64,000 nt of DNA from positions 2,170,001 through 2,234,000 of the forward strand of contig NZ_CP036501.1 of the NCBI RefSeq assembly GCF_026230195.1, in the 5' to 3' direction. The DNA is from Candidatus Paraluminiphilus aquimaris. Lineage in GTDB: Bacteria > Pseudomonadota > Gammaproteobacteria > Pseudomonadales > Halieaceae. Below, one piece after another: positions 18,154 to 26,431 of the stretch. Both the position numbers and the translations under genes were made by a program. The stretch's first letter is position 1; the number at the start of each line of letters is the position of its first letter. Below the pieces are notes generated by a model. It was not told the DNA's origin and ran no database searches. It saw only the letters and a list, made by a program, of their open reading frames with translations.

Positions 18154-21100
18154 GGTCGAGGCTGAATCTCTTTCTGAAAGGGAATAAGGTCGTCTGGTGG
18201 CTCAGGCTGATAAGGCTTAATCGACTCTAAAGCCGCCCAGATCAACACTTGACTGAGGGGGCGAATAGGCTCATCCCTTGGATCAAGAGGATTGGATCCT
18301 GCCTCCACCTCATCGAGGTCAGCGAATCCGTCATTGTCATCGTCCAAATCTTGGTTATTTCCCAGTCCATCTCCATCAGAGTCGATCGACTCACTGTCAT
18401 CCAGAGGAAATTGATCAGCTTGATCACCGACGCCGTCACCATCACTATCGGCGGTTTCTGTAGGGTCATCCGGAAATTGGTCCGAATTATCACCCACACC
18501 ATCCTGATCCGTATCTAGGCTCTCTGTTTCATCGGTTGGAAAAGCATCTGTGTTGTCACCAACACCATCACCGTCGGTATCGACGTCTTCCGTTGGATCA
18601 AGCGGAAACGCATCTGCATTGTCCCCTGTTCCATCACCGTCACTGTCTGCTGATTCAGCGGGGTTCAGAGGAAAGGCATCATCGTTATCACCGACACCGT
18701 CTCCATCGCTGTCGCTGGTTTCCGAGGGATCGTCAGGAAATTCGTCCGTATTGTCACCGATACCGTCGCCGTCAGAATCAACGGTCTCAGTGGGGTCGTC
18801 GGGAAAGGCATCAGCATTGTCGCCCACGCCGTCGTTATCGGTGTCTGCGGACTCGTTTGCGTCGTCTGGAAATTCATCCGAGTTATCGCCAACGCCATCA
18901 CTATCGGAGTCTATCGTTTCGTCTGGATCCTGAGGAAACGCATCAGCGTTGTCTCCCACACCGTCACCATCAGAATCTGCCGATTCGTTTGGATCAAGTG
19001 GGTACAAGTCACTGTTGTCCCCTACCCCATCACCATCAGTATCTGTGGTCTCCTCTGAGTCTTGAGGAAATTCATCAGCATTGTCACCAACGCCGTCACC
19101 GTCAGAGTCTGCAGACTCATTGGGATCTAGCGGGTATAGATCGCTATTATCACCAACGCCGTCACCATCAGTGTCTGTCGTTTCAGAACCGTCATTTGGA
19201 AAGGCATCCGCATTGTCTCCTACCCCATCGCCGTCAGAGTCAGCCGACTCATTAGGGTTGCTCGGGTACAAATCTGCATTATCGCCAACCCCATCGCCGT
19301 CTGAGTCAGCTGACTCACTAGGATCAAGAGGAAACAGATCTGTGTTATCGCCAACGCCATCACCATCCGAATCAAACGCCTCAGTTGAATCCAATGGGAA
19401 GACATCCGCATTGTCTCCAACACCATCGTTGTCGCTATCGACAGACTCAGATGCGTCAAGCGGGAAGGCATCATCAATGTCGAGCACACCGTCAGCATCA
19501 TCATCGCTATCTTGAGAAAAACCCGCATCCAGACAAGCCAGCGAGCATTCATTGGGCAAGCCGTCGAGATCAAAATCGGCAAGCACTGTGAGGTCAAATT
19601 GCGCGACGACAGAGAGTCCATGCCCATCGTCTACCCATAAGCTCACATCCTCATGAACCCCCACATTTTCAGCTCCGGGCGTACCGAAAAGTAGCCGCTC
19701 AGAGGGGTCAAAATCAGACCATTGGGGTAAATTCGTGGCTGAATAGCTAAGCGCATAATAGTCGGATTCAAGTTCAAAGGTGTAGCTGTAGGGCGTAGCC
19801 ACAACCGCCACCGTGTTAGGCGCGATATTGGGCACGTATACATCCTTAATAACATTAAAGCCCGTTATCTCACCTGAGTTTAGACCCGTGATATCGCTGT
19901 TAGGTGACCCCGACACAAGTACCCGTGCGTCCTCAGACAGCGCAACTGACCAGCCCAAGTAGTCGCCCGCGTCACCCAAAATGGGTTCGCTGGTTGCTAT
20001 CCACTGCCCGTTGTCAAAGTGAAAAACTGACGTCTCTCCGGAACGGTCGCCATTGCCGTCACTAAGCTGCGAGCCAACGGCAATCCGATACCCATCGCCT
20101 GACAGGGAAAGGGAAGAACCAAAGTTATCGCCTGCGGACCTCCCATCTAAATCATTTCCCAGCTGACGCCATACAAATCCATCATATTCGTATACACGCA
20201 CGTGACCGGCACTCTCTCCACTACCGCTATTGGACCGCGCGCCAATTGCGACCACATTACCGTTCGAAGATAACGCTATGGATCGGCCCGACCGGTCGAG
20301 TAATGACTCACCATTTAGGTCGGATCCTTTCTGTATCCATTGATCGTCTGAGAGTTGAAATACTTTAACTTGACCAGCGAGTGTATTTGTTCCGTCATCG
20401 CCAATGGCGCCAAATGCTAGCGTCGAACCATCTGACGAGAGCGCTACACTCCAGCCGGCATAGTCTCCCGGCTCATCACCATAGAGGACAGGAAAGGGCA
20501 CAAGCGTCCCATTATCAATCCGGTAGGAATGAACTGCGCCCGCACTGGTCCCAGCGTCATCGTTGTACGGTGCGCCAATAGCAATGGTCTGACCATCCCG
20601 CGATATGGTTGTGCTGGCACCGAATTCGTCCCCAACGTTGGACCCACTAATCGACTCAATAATTGGCTCCCACCCCGCGTCGCTTAATGTATACACTGAC
20701 GCAGACCCAACCCTGCCACTAGCGTTGGACGCCTTTGGGGAGCCTACAATGACCGTTGAACCCGTGGCATCCATATCCAAGGAGGAACCAAGGCGCTCAA
20801 ACAATCCGGTCCCAAACAGTGGCTCACCATAAGCCCGCCACTCTCTATTGATCCATTTGTAGGCTTTGATAGATCCTCGGTCTGATCCCTCAGTGCTGTC
20901 TCTTGGTGCACCTACAACAAGTGTCTTTCCATCCGCAGACAGGGCCACTGAGCTACCGAATTGGGCGTTCGCTGAAGCTCCAGGGACGGTTGCATCTAAA
21001 ACTGTAGCTGGATCTCGGTATTCCCCGAACACATAAATATTAACGTTCTCACTAATCCCTCCGACCTCGAGACTCAAAAGATCGTCACCTAGAAATAAAA

Positions 21101-21398
21101 CGTCAGGGATGTAGGTAATATTTTGGTCAGGGACCACACTTCCCAAAGACAGCGCAACTCCCGAGCTATCGAGCAACTGCCCATTGTCGGGTAATTGCGT
21201 CACGGTAACCGAACCAAGGCTTATTTCTTGCTGCCACGGCAGGTAGATGGGTATCTGGGAGGTCAAAATGGGGGACTCGCTGGTCCGTCCGCTAACGAAG
21301 AGATCATCAGCGGCTAAAGCGCCACTTACACTGAGTATCGAGACTGTAAGTATCGAAAGTAAGCGTTTATTAAAAGCGCTTGGTAGTCCCTTAACCAT
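18150..21398 (-). CDS. secreted seven-blade FG-GAP/thrombospondin-3 repeat protein
   Basis: The protein is 1082 aa from ATG at 21398, chosen because a signal peptide (NKRLLSILTVSILSVSGALA) follows directly. An upstream ATG at 21518 would add 40 residues. Seven FG-GAP-like repeats of about 56 residues (roughly 140-515, pattern SVALSxDGxxxxxGAP) predict a seven-bladed propeller. A putative-Ig (He_PIG-like) domain spans about 530-606. Then 16 exact-length 22-residue thrombospondin type 3 units (DSDGDGVGDNADxFPxDPxE) run from 654 to 1005, with degenerate units on both sides. The Asp-rich units should bind much Ca2+ and form a rigid stalk. The C-terminal LSQVLIWAALESIKPYQ shows no clear sorting motif. 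Probably a surface or released adhesin, or a glycan-binding protein. Confidence 0.82.
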   Translation of the reverse strand: MVKGLPSAFNKRLLSILTVSILSVSGALAADDLFVSGRTSESPILTSQIPIYLPWQQEISLGSVTVTQLPDNGQLLDSSGVALSLGSVVPDQNITYIPDVLFLGDDLLSLEVGGISENVNIYVFGEYRDPATVLDATVPGASANAQFGSSVALSADGKTLVVGAPRDSTEGSDRGSIKAYKWINREWRAYGEPLFGTGLFERLGSSLDMDATGSTVIVGSPKASNASGRVGSASVYTLSDAGWEPIIESISGSNVGDEFGASTTISRDGQTIAIGAPYNDDAGTSAGAVHSYRIDNGTLVPFPVLYGDEPGDYAGWSVALSSDGSTLAFGAIGDDGTNTLAGQVKVFQLSDDQWIQKGSDLNGESLLDRSGRSIALSSNGNVVAIGARSNSGSGESAGHVRVYEYDGFVWRQLGNDLDGRSAGDNFGSSLSLSGDGYRIAVGSQLSDGNGDRSGETSVFHFDNGQWIATSEPILGDAGDYLGWSVALSEDARVLVSGSPNSDITGLNSGEITGFNVIKDVYVPNIAPNTVAVVATPYSYTFELESDYYALSYSATNLPQWSDFDPSERLLFGTPGAENVGVHEDVSLWVDDGHGLSVVAQFDLTVLADFDLDGLPNECSLACLDAGFSQDSDDDADGVLDIDDAFPLDASESVDSDNDGVGDNADVFPLDSTEAFDSDGDGVGDNTDLFPLDPSESADSDGDGVGDNADLYPSNPNESADSDGDGVGDNADAFPNDGSETTDTDGDGVGDNSDLYPLDPNESADSDGDGVGDNADEFPQDSEETTDTDGDGVGDNSDLYPLDPNESADSDGDGVGDNADAFPQDPDETIDSDSDGVGDNSDEFPDDANESADTDNDGVGDNADAFPDDPTETVDSDGDGIGDNTDEFPDDPSETSDSDGDGVGDNDDAFPLNPAESADSDGDGTGDNADAFPLDPTEDVDTDGDGVGDNTDAFPTDETESLDTDQDGVGDNSDQFPDDPTETADSDGDGVGDQADQFPLDDSESIDSDGDGLGNNQDLDDDNDGFADLDEVEAGSNPLDPRDEPIRPLSQVLIWAALESIKPYQPEPPDDLIPFQKEIQPRP
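18384..19439 (-). repeat. 16 tandem 66-bp units encoding thrombospondin-3 repeats
   Basis: Sixteen units of exactly 22 codons, without insertion or deletion, carry the core DSDGDGVGDN. Codon choice differs between units, so the DNA is more diverged than the protein. This suggests an old array kept by protein selection. The array opens long false frames on the opposite strand. Confidence 0.9.
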
Positions 21399-21880
21399 CT
21401 GGACACATCTATGTAACGACACCACAAAACGATTCCCGAGAAATTCAGAAGGAATGTGGACCCACAGATCAGTCTTACTGCGCCGCGAATGCTTGTCACT
21501 TACGTACACTCCTGCCATACGTAAGTTTGCGGCAATTTCGCTAGTTATCTTAGTAAAAACGCCTTTCTAAGCGTTAATTAGACATCAATGTGACATCCCC
21601 CGAACCCAAACGTCGTTGAGGATTGCTTTTTCGATACCTATCTTCGCTCACTGACCAATGGTTTTAGCTCGGATTACCTCAACCCGAGCCCACGTCTGTT
21701 CATCCCGAAGTTTCTAGTCTCACGTTCGCTGATATTGGGTAAGAGACGTGTGGTTGAAATCCCTTATTCCTGAGCCCTCTTTACGTCTGCGCTTAAGCCC
21801 AGCCCCCATATTGAGATCGTCCAACCCACGAGCAAAAAAAAAGCCGGGCATAGCCCGGCTTTAATTTGCTCGTAGTGACC
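21399..21880. other. non-coding region between the thrombospondin-repeat and GH16 genes
   Basis: About 480 bp upstream of the thrombospondin-repeat gene and downstream of the GH16 gene, both on the minus strand. It holds the GH16 terminator at its right end. The remainder should contain the promoter of the repeat protein. If translation starts at 21518 instead, the region shrinks to 362 bp. No other gene is seen. Confidence 0.5.
21834..21864 (-). terminator. rho-independent terminator of the GH16 gene
   Basis: On the minus strand an aaagccgggc/gcccggcttt stem with a three-base loop is followed by a run of about ten T. It lies 20 bp after the GH16 stop. Confidence 0.92.
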
Positions 21881-24800
21881 TTAACGCGTCAGCAGGTAAT
21901 TCCACCAAACGCCATCACCTGCTTCAACAGTGACCGACATCGTGCCGTCTTCGTTTAAGTAAGCGTTGTAGTCAATGCCCGCTGGTACCGCGGCGGCCGA
22001 ATCGATTTCCGCACCGTTAATCGCTTTAGGAATGCCGATGTAGGCCCCTGCACCAGAGAGAGATAGCGTATTCATTTCAGCATCGAATACAAACGATGCC
22101 GGAGCCGAGCCATCATGCGGAGCGACAGGAGCACCACACTCTTCCGCACCACCTGACTGCCAGGGCTCAAGCCATGTATCGCCATCTTGAACGTTACTGA
22201 ATGAACCATCTGCGCCAAAGACGTAGGCATCATCGAAGTAGCAGGCGCGAAGGGCTGTGACACCCGCGTCGTTACTCCACCACGTTACGTCAAACTCAGC
22301 CGGACCCACACCCAACGATCCATCGGATTGCGCCATGTACCAAGTACCGGCAATCGGTGATGGCTCAGCAGGACCTGCCGTCTTAACGATTTTGTAGTTC
22401 CACCACACACCGTCTCCAGCCTCAACCGTGACAGCATAGGAGCCATCCTCTTGCTCGTAGACGTTGTAAGTGATGCTTCCTGGTACGTCAGCTGCTGAGC
22501 TGATCTCCGCACCATTGATCGCCTTTGGTAACCCAATGTAAGACCCTTGACCACCAATAGTCAGCGTACCCGCTTCTTGATCATGGCTCCATGTACCGGG
22601 AATCGAGCCGTCGTGTGGAGCTACAGGTGCCCCACATTCCTCAGCACCACCAGACTGCCATGGCTCTAGCCACGTCTCATCCTGATACTCGACTTGGAAA
22701 CTACCGTCTGAATTAAAGACGTATTCATCATCGAAGTAGCAAGCACGCGCAGCAAGAACGCCCTCATCAGCCATCCACCAAGTGACATCAAACTCGGCAG
22801 GTCCCACACCCAAGGAGCCGGCTTCTGGAGCCATCATCCAAGTGCCCTCAAAGGCAGATGGCGCGGGTGGTTCAGCCGTCTTGATGAACTTGTAGTTCCA
22901 CCAGACACCTGCACCGGCTTCAACCGTGACGAGAAGCGAACCGTCGTCTTCTTCGTAAGCGTTGTAGACAATGCTTCCGGGCGTATCACCAATTGACGCG
23001 AGCTCTGCACCATTCACAGCCTTAGCGAGACCCATGTAGGAACCCTGACCGTTAATAGTGAGTGTTTGAGCCGCTTCATCGTACTCAAAGGTGGCGTCGA
23101 TAGACCCGTCATGCGGTGCAATAGGCGCGCCGCAAGTGTCAGCCTCGACACCCTGCCATGCCTCTAGCCACGTCTCATCGCCGAGGACGTTTCGGAATGA
23201 TCCGTCGCGGCCAAAGACGTATTCGTCATCGTAGTAGCAAGCACGGAGCGCAATAACGCCGTCGTCACCGTTCCACCATGTCACGTCAAATTCCGCAGGA
23301 CCCACACCAAGTGAACCCGCCTCAGGCGCTAACATCCACGTCCCAAGAATGCCGGTGTCCTCTACTTCCTCACCTGCAAGACGCTCTAAGCGAACATTCG
23401 CCACTTTCAGAGACTTCCCACCCTGCTCACCGTTGGGTGAGAGGACGAGGAATGCCTTGACCGCTGCGAGGTTAAGCCGCCCACCTGGAGGGTTGTTTAA
23501 CTCCGCATTCGTAGAAAGCAGTAAATCTGCAATCGGTATCTCGAAGCTCTTCCAAGTACCTGCAACATAGCCGGCAAGGTCGAGTTCAATAGGACCCGTG
23601 CCCTGCGGATACTCGTTCTCAACCTTGTAGATGACTCCATCCGCCGCAGTCGCAGCCGTAAGGTTAATGTCGAACTTGAGTGTGCCGCCGTTAGAGTCGC
23701 TCAAATCGAGACCCTGGTCATCCTTCACAAACCAAGCACCACCGACGCCTGCACCGAAGTCAACCTGCACAGCATTAACGCCAATCGAATCATCACCCGT
23801 CGGAACAACTGACCAAGTGACCTGATTCGAAGTATTACCATCGCAGTAATCATCAGCGAACGCATTTTCAGCAGAGACTGCGCAAATACCGGGTGACCAA
23901 GCTGAACCCGCCTGACCGTTCTCATCAATGACCGTAATCACTAGATCATCAGTGGCACGTGCCGGTGCGGAAACACCACAATCGCCACCTGGAGTACCAC
24001 AGACAAGACGAATGTTGTCCAGTTGAACGTGCGCTGCAGCGCTCGGCTCAATCACAACAAGGTTTTGTACCGCGCCTAGCGCCAAAGTGCGGTCTCCGCG
24101 GTTCGCGAGTAATTGATTAATCGAGACACTGTAGGAGAACCACTCGTTTGTCGGCATGTCGGCAACATTGAGCGACACGAAGCCCAGCGCCGGGTAGCCG
24201 CTGTCCATTTTGATAGCAATAGAGCTGCCGGGAGCCGTCATTGAGCTGTCAATGTACATGTCGAACTTGAGCTCACCACCACCGCGGTGGCCATAGACAT
24301 CAATGATTTTGCCATCAGCGGCATTAATGACGACGTTACCGCCACCGTCACTCATAACATCCAGAACGTTGCCTCGACCTTCTACGGCAACCTCTGACAC
24401 AGTTATGCCGATGGCGCCGTCGTTGTCATACCCGACCATAGCCTGGAGATCGCGCGTCACGTCACCTGTAAGGAATTCCCAAGTAAGGGGCCCAACTGAA
24501 TCAGTGTAGATATCAGTGGTAACAACCTCGGGGCTTTGCGCATCAGGGGACTCTAAAGAACGATCAGCGTATGTGTTACAGCCCGTACCGTTACCCGTCG
24601 CGTAGTTACACTCATAAACGCGAATGTAGTCGACCACCATCTCACCGGGGACGGCCGCAGGGTCTAGTTCAACGCCGGGTCCAACACCACCTACTGCGAG
24701 GTTCACGAGGAGGTGAAAATCTCGGTCAAAGGGTGCGGCAGGATCAGTTGCGAGTTGATAACCGTCCGTGCTGTCTTTGAAGTAGTAGCTGTAGTACACG

Positions 24801-25513
24801 TCCTTGCTAACCGTGCGCAAATGCTCTCCATCAACAAACCAACGCAGGTAGTCGCCGGACCACTCAAGCGCGTAGGTGTGCCAATCACTCGCGTCGTCCA
24901 CGTCGGCTCCAGCGGTTGTGATTTGGTTCAATGGCCATTCAAAACCGTAGTGCGCCGCGAGGAATACACCTTGGTTCTCGGTGCCTGCGTTGACCACTTC
25001 CATGATATCGACTTCGCCACTGGCAGCCCATACACCGTAGGGTGAGCTGGTTGGCAACATCCATATGGCAGACCACATACCATCACCCGGTGCGGCCTTA
25101 GACCTAATTTCTACGCGACCGTATTGGAAGTCGAACTTGTTAATCGAACGCATGCGAGACGACGTGTAGGCGCTGTTGCCGACACTTTCCTGTCGCGCTT
25201 CAATGACCAGAGAGGACTCCCCGTCCACCTCTTGGATAGACGCGTTGTCGGCTTGGTAATACTGAAGCTCGTAGTTACCCCAGCCTGGCAGACCATTGTC
25301 ACTTCCGTCCCCAGTCTGAAATGTCCAATTGCTCGAATCAACGCTGCTTCCGTTGAATTCGTCGGCCCACACAAGACTCCACTCTTCCTGCTCTTCTATA
25401 TAGAACGGCTCGGTCTCAGGCGACGAAGCACCTCCCCCACCACAAGCGTTCAGTAGTGCTGCCGCTAAGCCAATCCCTATCAGACGGCCATGACGATGCA
25501 AACGATCAAACAT
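21881..25513 (-). CDS. GH16 beta-glucanase (laminarinase-type) lipoprotein with triplicated C-terminal module
   Basis: The protein is 1210 aa from ATG at 25513, preceded by GGGGTTACTC. An in-frame TTG at 25525 is less likely. Lipobox LLNAC places the lipid on Cys24. The GH16 domain spans about 45-305 with the catalytic motif GEVDIMEVV (Glu167 nucleophile, Asp169, Glu172 acid/base). ANRAW-type loops are absent and the layout fits endo-beta-1,3-glucanases. Two beta-sandwich regions (about 335-505 and 525-715) resemble the ExoP C-terminal domain. Three tandem copies of a 156-residue module follow (724-879, 890-1045, 1055-1210). The enzyme should sit on the outer membrane and cut laminarin-like glucan for the TonB receptor. 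Confidence 0.92.
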   Translation of the reverse strand: MFDRLHRHGRLIGIGLAAALLNACGGGGASSPETEPFYIEEQEEWSLVWADEFNGSSVDSSNWTFQTGDGSDNGLPGWGNYELQYYQADNASIQEVDGESSLVIEARQESVGNSAYTSSRMRSINKFDFQYGRVEIRSKAAPGDGMWSAIWMLPTSSPYGVWAASGEVDIMEVVNAGTENQGVFLAAHYGFEWPLNQITTAGADVDDASDWHTYALEWSGDYLRWFVDGEHLRTVSKDVYYSYYFKDSTDGYQLATDPAAPFDRDFHLLVNLAVGGVGPGVELDPAAVPGEMVVDYIRVYECNYATGNGTGCNTYADRSLESPDAQSPEVVTTDIYTDSVGPLTWEFLTGDVTRDLQAMVGYDNDGAIGITVSEVAVEGRGNVLDVMSDGGGNVVINAADGKIIDVYGHRGGGELKFDMYIDSSMTAPGSSIAIKMDSGYPALGFVSLNVADMPTNEWFSYSVSINQLLANRGDRTLALGAVQNLVVIEPSAAAHVQLDNIRLVCGTPGGDCGVSAPARATDDLVITVIDENGQAGSAWSPGICAVSAENAFADDYCDGNTSNQVTWSVVPTGDDSIGVNAVQVDFGAGVGGAWFVKDDQGLDLSDSNGGTLKFDINLTAATAADGVIYKVENEYPQGTGPIELDLAGYVAGTWKSFEIPIADLLLSTNAELNNPPGGRLNLAAVKAFLVLSPNGEQGGKSLKVANVRLERLAGEEVEDTGILGTWMLAPEAGSLGVGPAEFDVTWWNGDDGVIALRACYYDDEYVFGRDGSFRNVLGDETWLEAWQGVEADTCGAPIAPHDGSIDATFEYDEAAQTLTINGQGSYMGLAKAVNGAELASIGDTPGSIVYNAYEEDDGSLLVTVEAGAGVWWNYKFIKTAEPPAPSAFEGTWMMAPEAGSLGVGPAEFDVTWWMADEGVLAARACYFDDEYVFNSDGSFQVEYQDETWLEPWQSGGAEECGAPVAPHDGSIPGTWSHDQEAGTLTIGGQGSYIGLPKAINGAEISSAADVPGSITYNVYEQEDGSYAVTVEAGDGVWWNYKIVKTAGPAEPSPIAGTWYMAQSDGSLGVGPAEFDVTWWSNDAGVTALRACYFDDAYVFGADGSFSNVQDGDTWLEPWQSGGAEECGAPVAPHDGSAPASFVFDAEMNTLSLSGAGAYIGIPKAINGAEIDSAAAVPAGIDYNAYLNEDGTMSVTVEAGDGVWWNYLLTR
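21884..23344 (-). repeat. three tandem copies of a 156-residue protein module
   Basis: The copies lie at 22877-23344, 22379-22846 and 21884-22351, separated by short Pro/Ala linkers. Each has GSLGVGPAEFDVTWW, RACYxDDxYVF, DGSF, TWLExW, CGAPxAPHDGS and a WWNY end. Two Cys per copy (RAC and CGAP) could form a disulfide. I recall similar modules at the end of Bacteroidetes glycan enzymes, but know no function for them. Confidence 0.9.
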
Positions 25514-25523
25514 GAGTAACCCC
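25514..25523 (-). promoter_or_regulatory. ribosome-site motif shared with the TonB receptor gene
   Basis: GGGGTTACTC lies directly before the GH16 ATG and is identical to the sequence at 10260-10269 before the receptor. The G-run is the likely ribosome site and supports the ATG over the upstream TTG. Confidence 0.4.
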
Positions 25524-25645
25524 AATTCATTGAATATTTAGTTAGTTTTAGCAGTGTGCTTTATCCCATATAGATGCGGGTCGCTTAATACAAACGCGAC
25601 GATAGGGACTTGGGGCGAGACAAGTGGGAAAGGCGTTGTTTTGCC

Positions 25646-26431
25646 TTATCCCATGAGGTCTTGAACGGCGGAGCGGTAGTTACGACTGACCTTTAAACTG
25701 ACCTCATCATCGAGGTGCAGCAGGCACTCACCCTTCGGAATGGCATCCACAGATCGCACCTTATGTAGGTTTACAATCGTTGAGCGATGAATCCTGACAA
25801 ACTGCGAGGACAGCTTTTTCTCCAACTCTTTCATAGTCGAGCGCAGGATGTAGGTTTGATTGCCCGCGTGCACACACATGTAGTCACCCGCAGCGTCAAT
25901 CCAGTCAATAGTCTCCAATTCGACGAGATGGGTATGCGGCCCATCCTTAATAGGAAGTCTCGCAGGACGCTCCTGAACATCGCCAGCAAGCAGCTCCGAA
26001 CCTCCTTCAAGCCCTGCAATTGCAGCGACCGCCGCCTCTTTTCCACTCTGTAATGCGACGGATAAGAGACGATCCTTTGCGCGAGCCACCGCTTCTATAA
26101 CGCGCTCCGACTCGAAAGGTTTTAGCAAGTAATCGACCGCGTTCGCCTCGAATGCGCGGACTGCGTATTCGTCGTACGCAGTGGCAAAAACCACTGCCGG
26201 CATAACATCACTCTGGCAACGCTTCACCACATCCAGTCCATTGAGACCCGGCATTTGGATGTCGAGAAACATAAGATCAACACTTTGTCTTTGTAGTTCG
26301 GCTAAGGCCTCTCTGCCGCTGCGGCATCGGGCGATAATCACAATATCGTCCACCGCACCCAACAGCCGCTCCATGTAGTCCAGTGCCAGGGGTTCATCGT
26401 CAACGATGAGCACTCTCAATTTTTCTGTCAT
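25646..26431 (-). CDS. LytTR-type response regulator
   Basis: The 261 aa regulator has an N-terminal receiver with the acidic pair DDEP (11-14) and phospho-acceptor Asp57 in LMFLDIQMPG. The conserved AVDYLLKPF ends the receiver. The C-terminal LytTR DNA-binding domain contains IDWIDAAGDYMCVH, ILRSTMKELEKKL and FVRIHRSTIVNLHKV. It belongs to the AlgR/LytR/YehT family, which binds direct repeats upstream of target genes. Its ATG overlaps the stop of the kinase gene (ATGA), so the two are translated together. It lies about 130 bp downstream of the GH16 start on the same strand and is a natural candidate regulator of the glucan genes. That link is inference. Confidence 0.93.
   Translation of the reverse strand: MTEKLRVLIVDDEPLALDYMERLLGAVDDIVIIARCRSGREALAELQRQSVDLMFLDIQMPGLNGLDVVKRCQSDVMPAVVFATAYDEYAVRAFEANAVDYLLKPFESERVIEAVARAKDRLLSVALQSGKEAAVAAIAGLEGGSELLAGDVQERPARLPIKDGPHTHLVELETIDWIDAAGDYMCVHAGNQTYILRSTMKELEKKLSSQFVRIHRSTIVNLHKVRSVDAIPKGECLLHLDDEVSLKVSRNYRSAVQDLMG

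Noticed and set aside
18536-19255. 239-residue open frame on the plus strand within the repeat gene
   Set aside because: It is His/Arg/Ser low-complexity sequence produced by the antisense of the Asp/Gly repeat codons and has no ribosome site.
18384-19439. Regular 66-bp tandem units that might be taken for a CRISPR array
   Set aside because: The units are contiguous, in frame and code for thrombospondin-3 repeats. There are no unique spacers and no cas genes.
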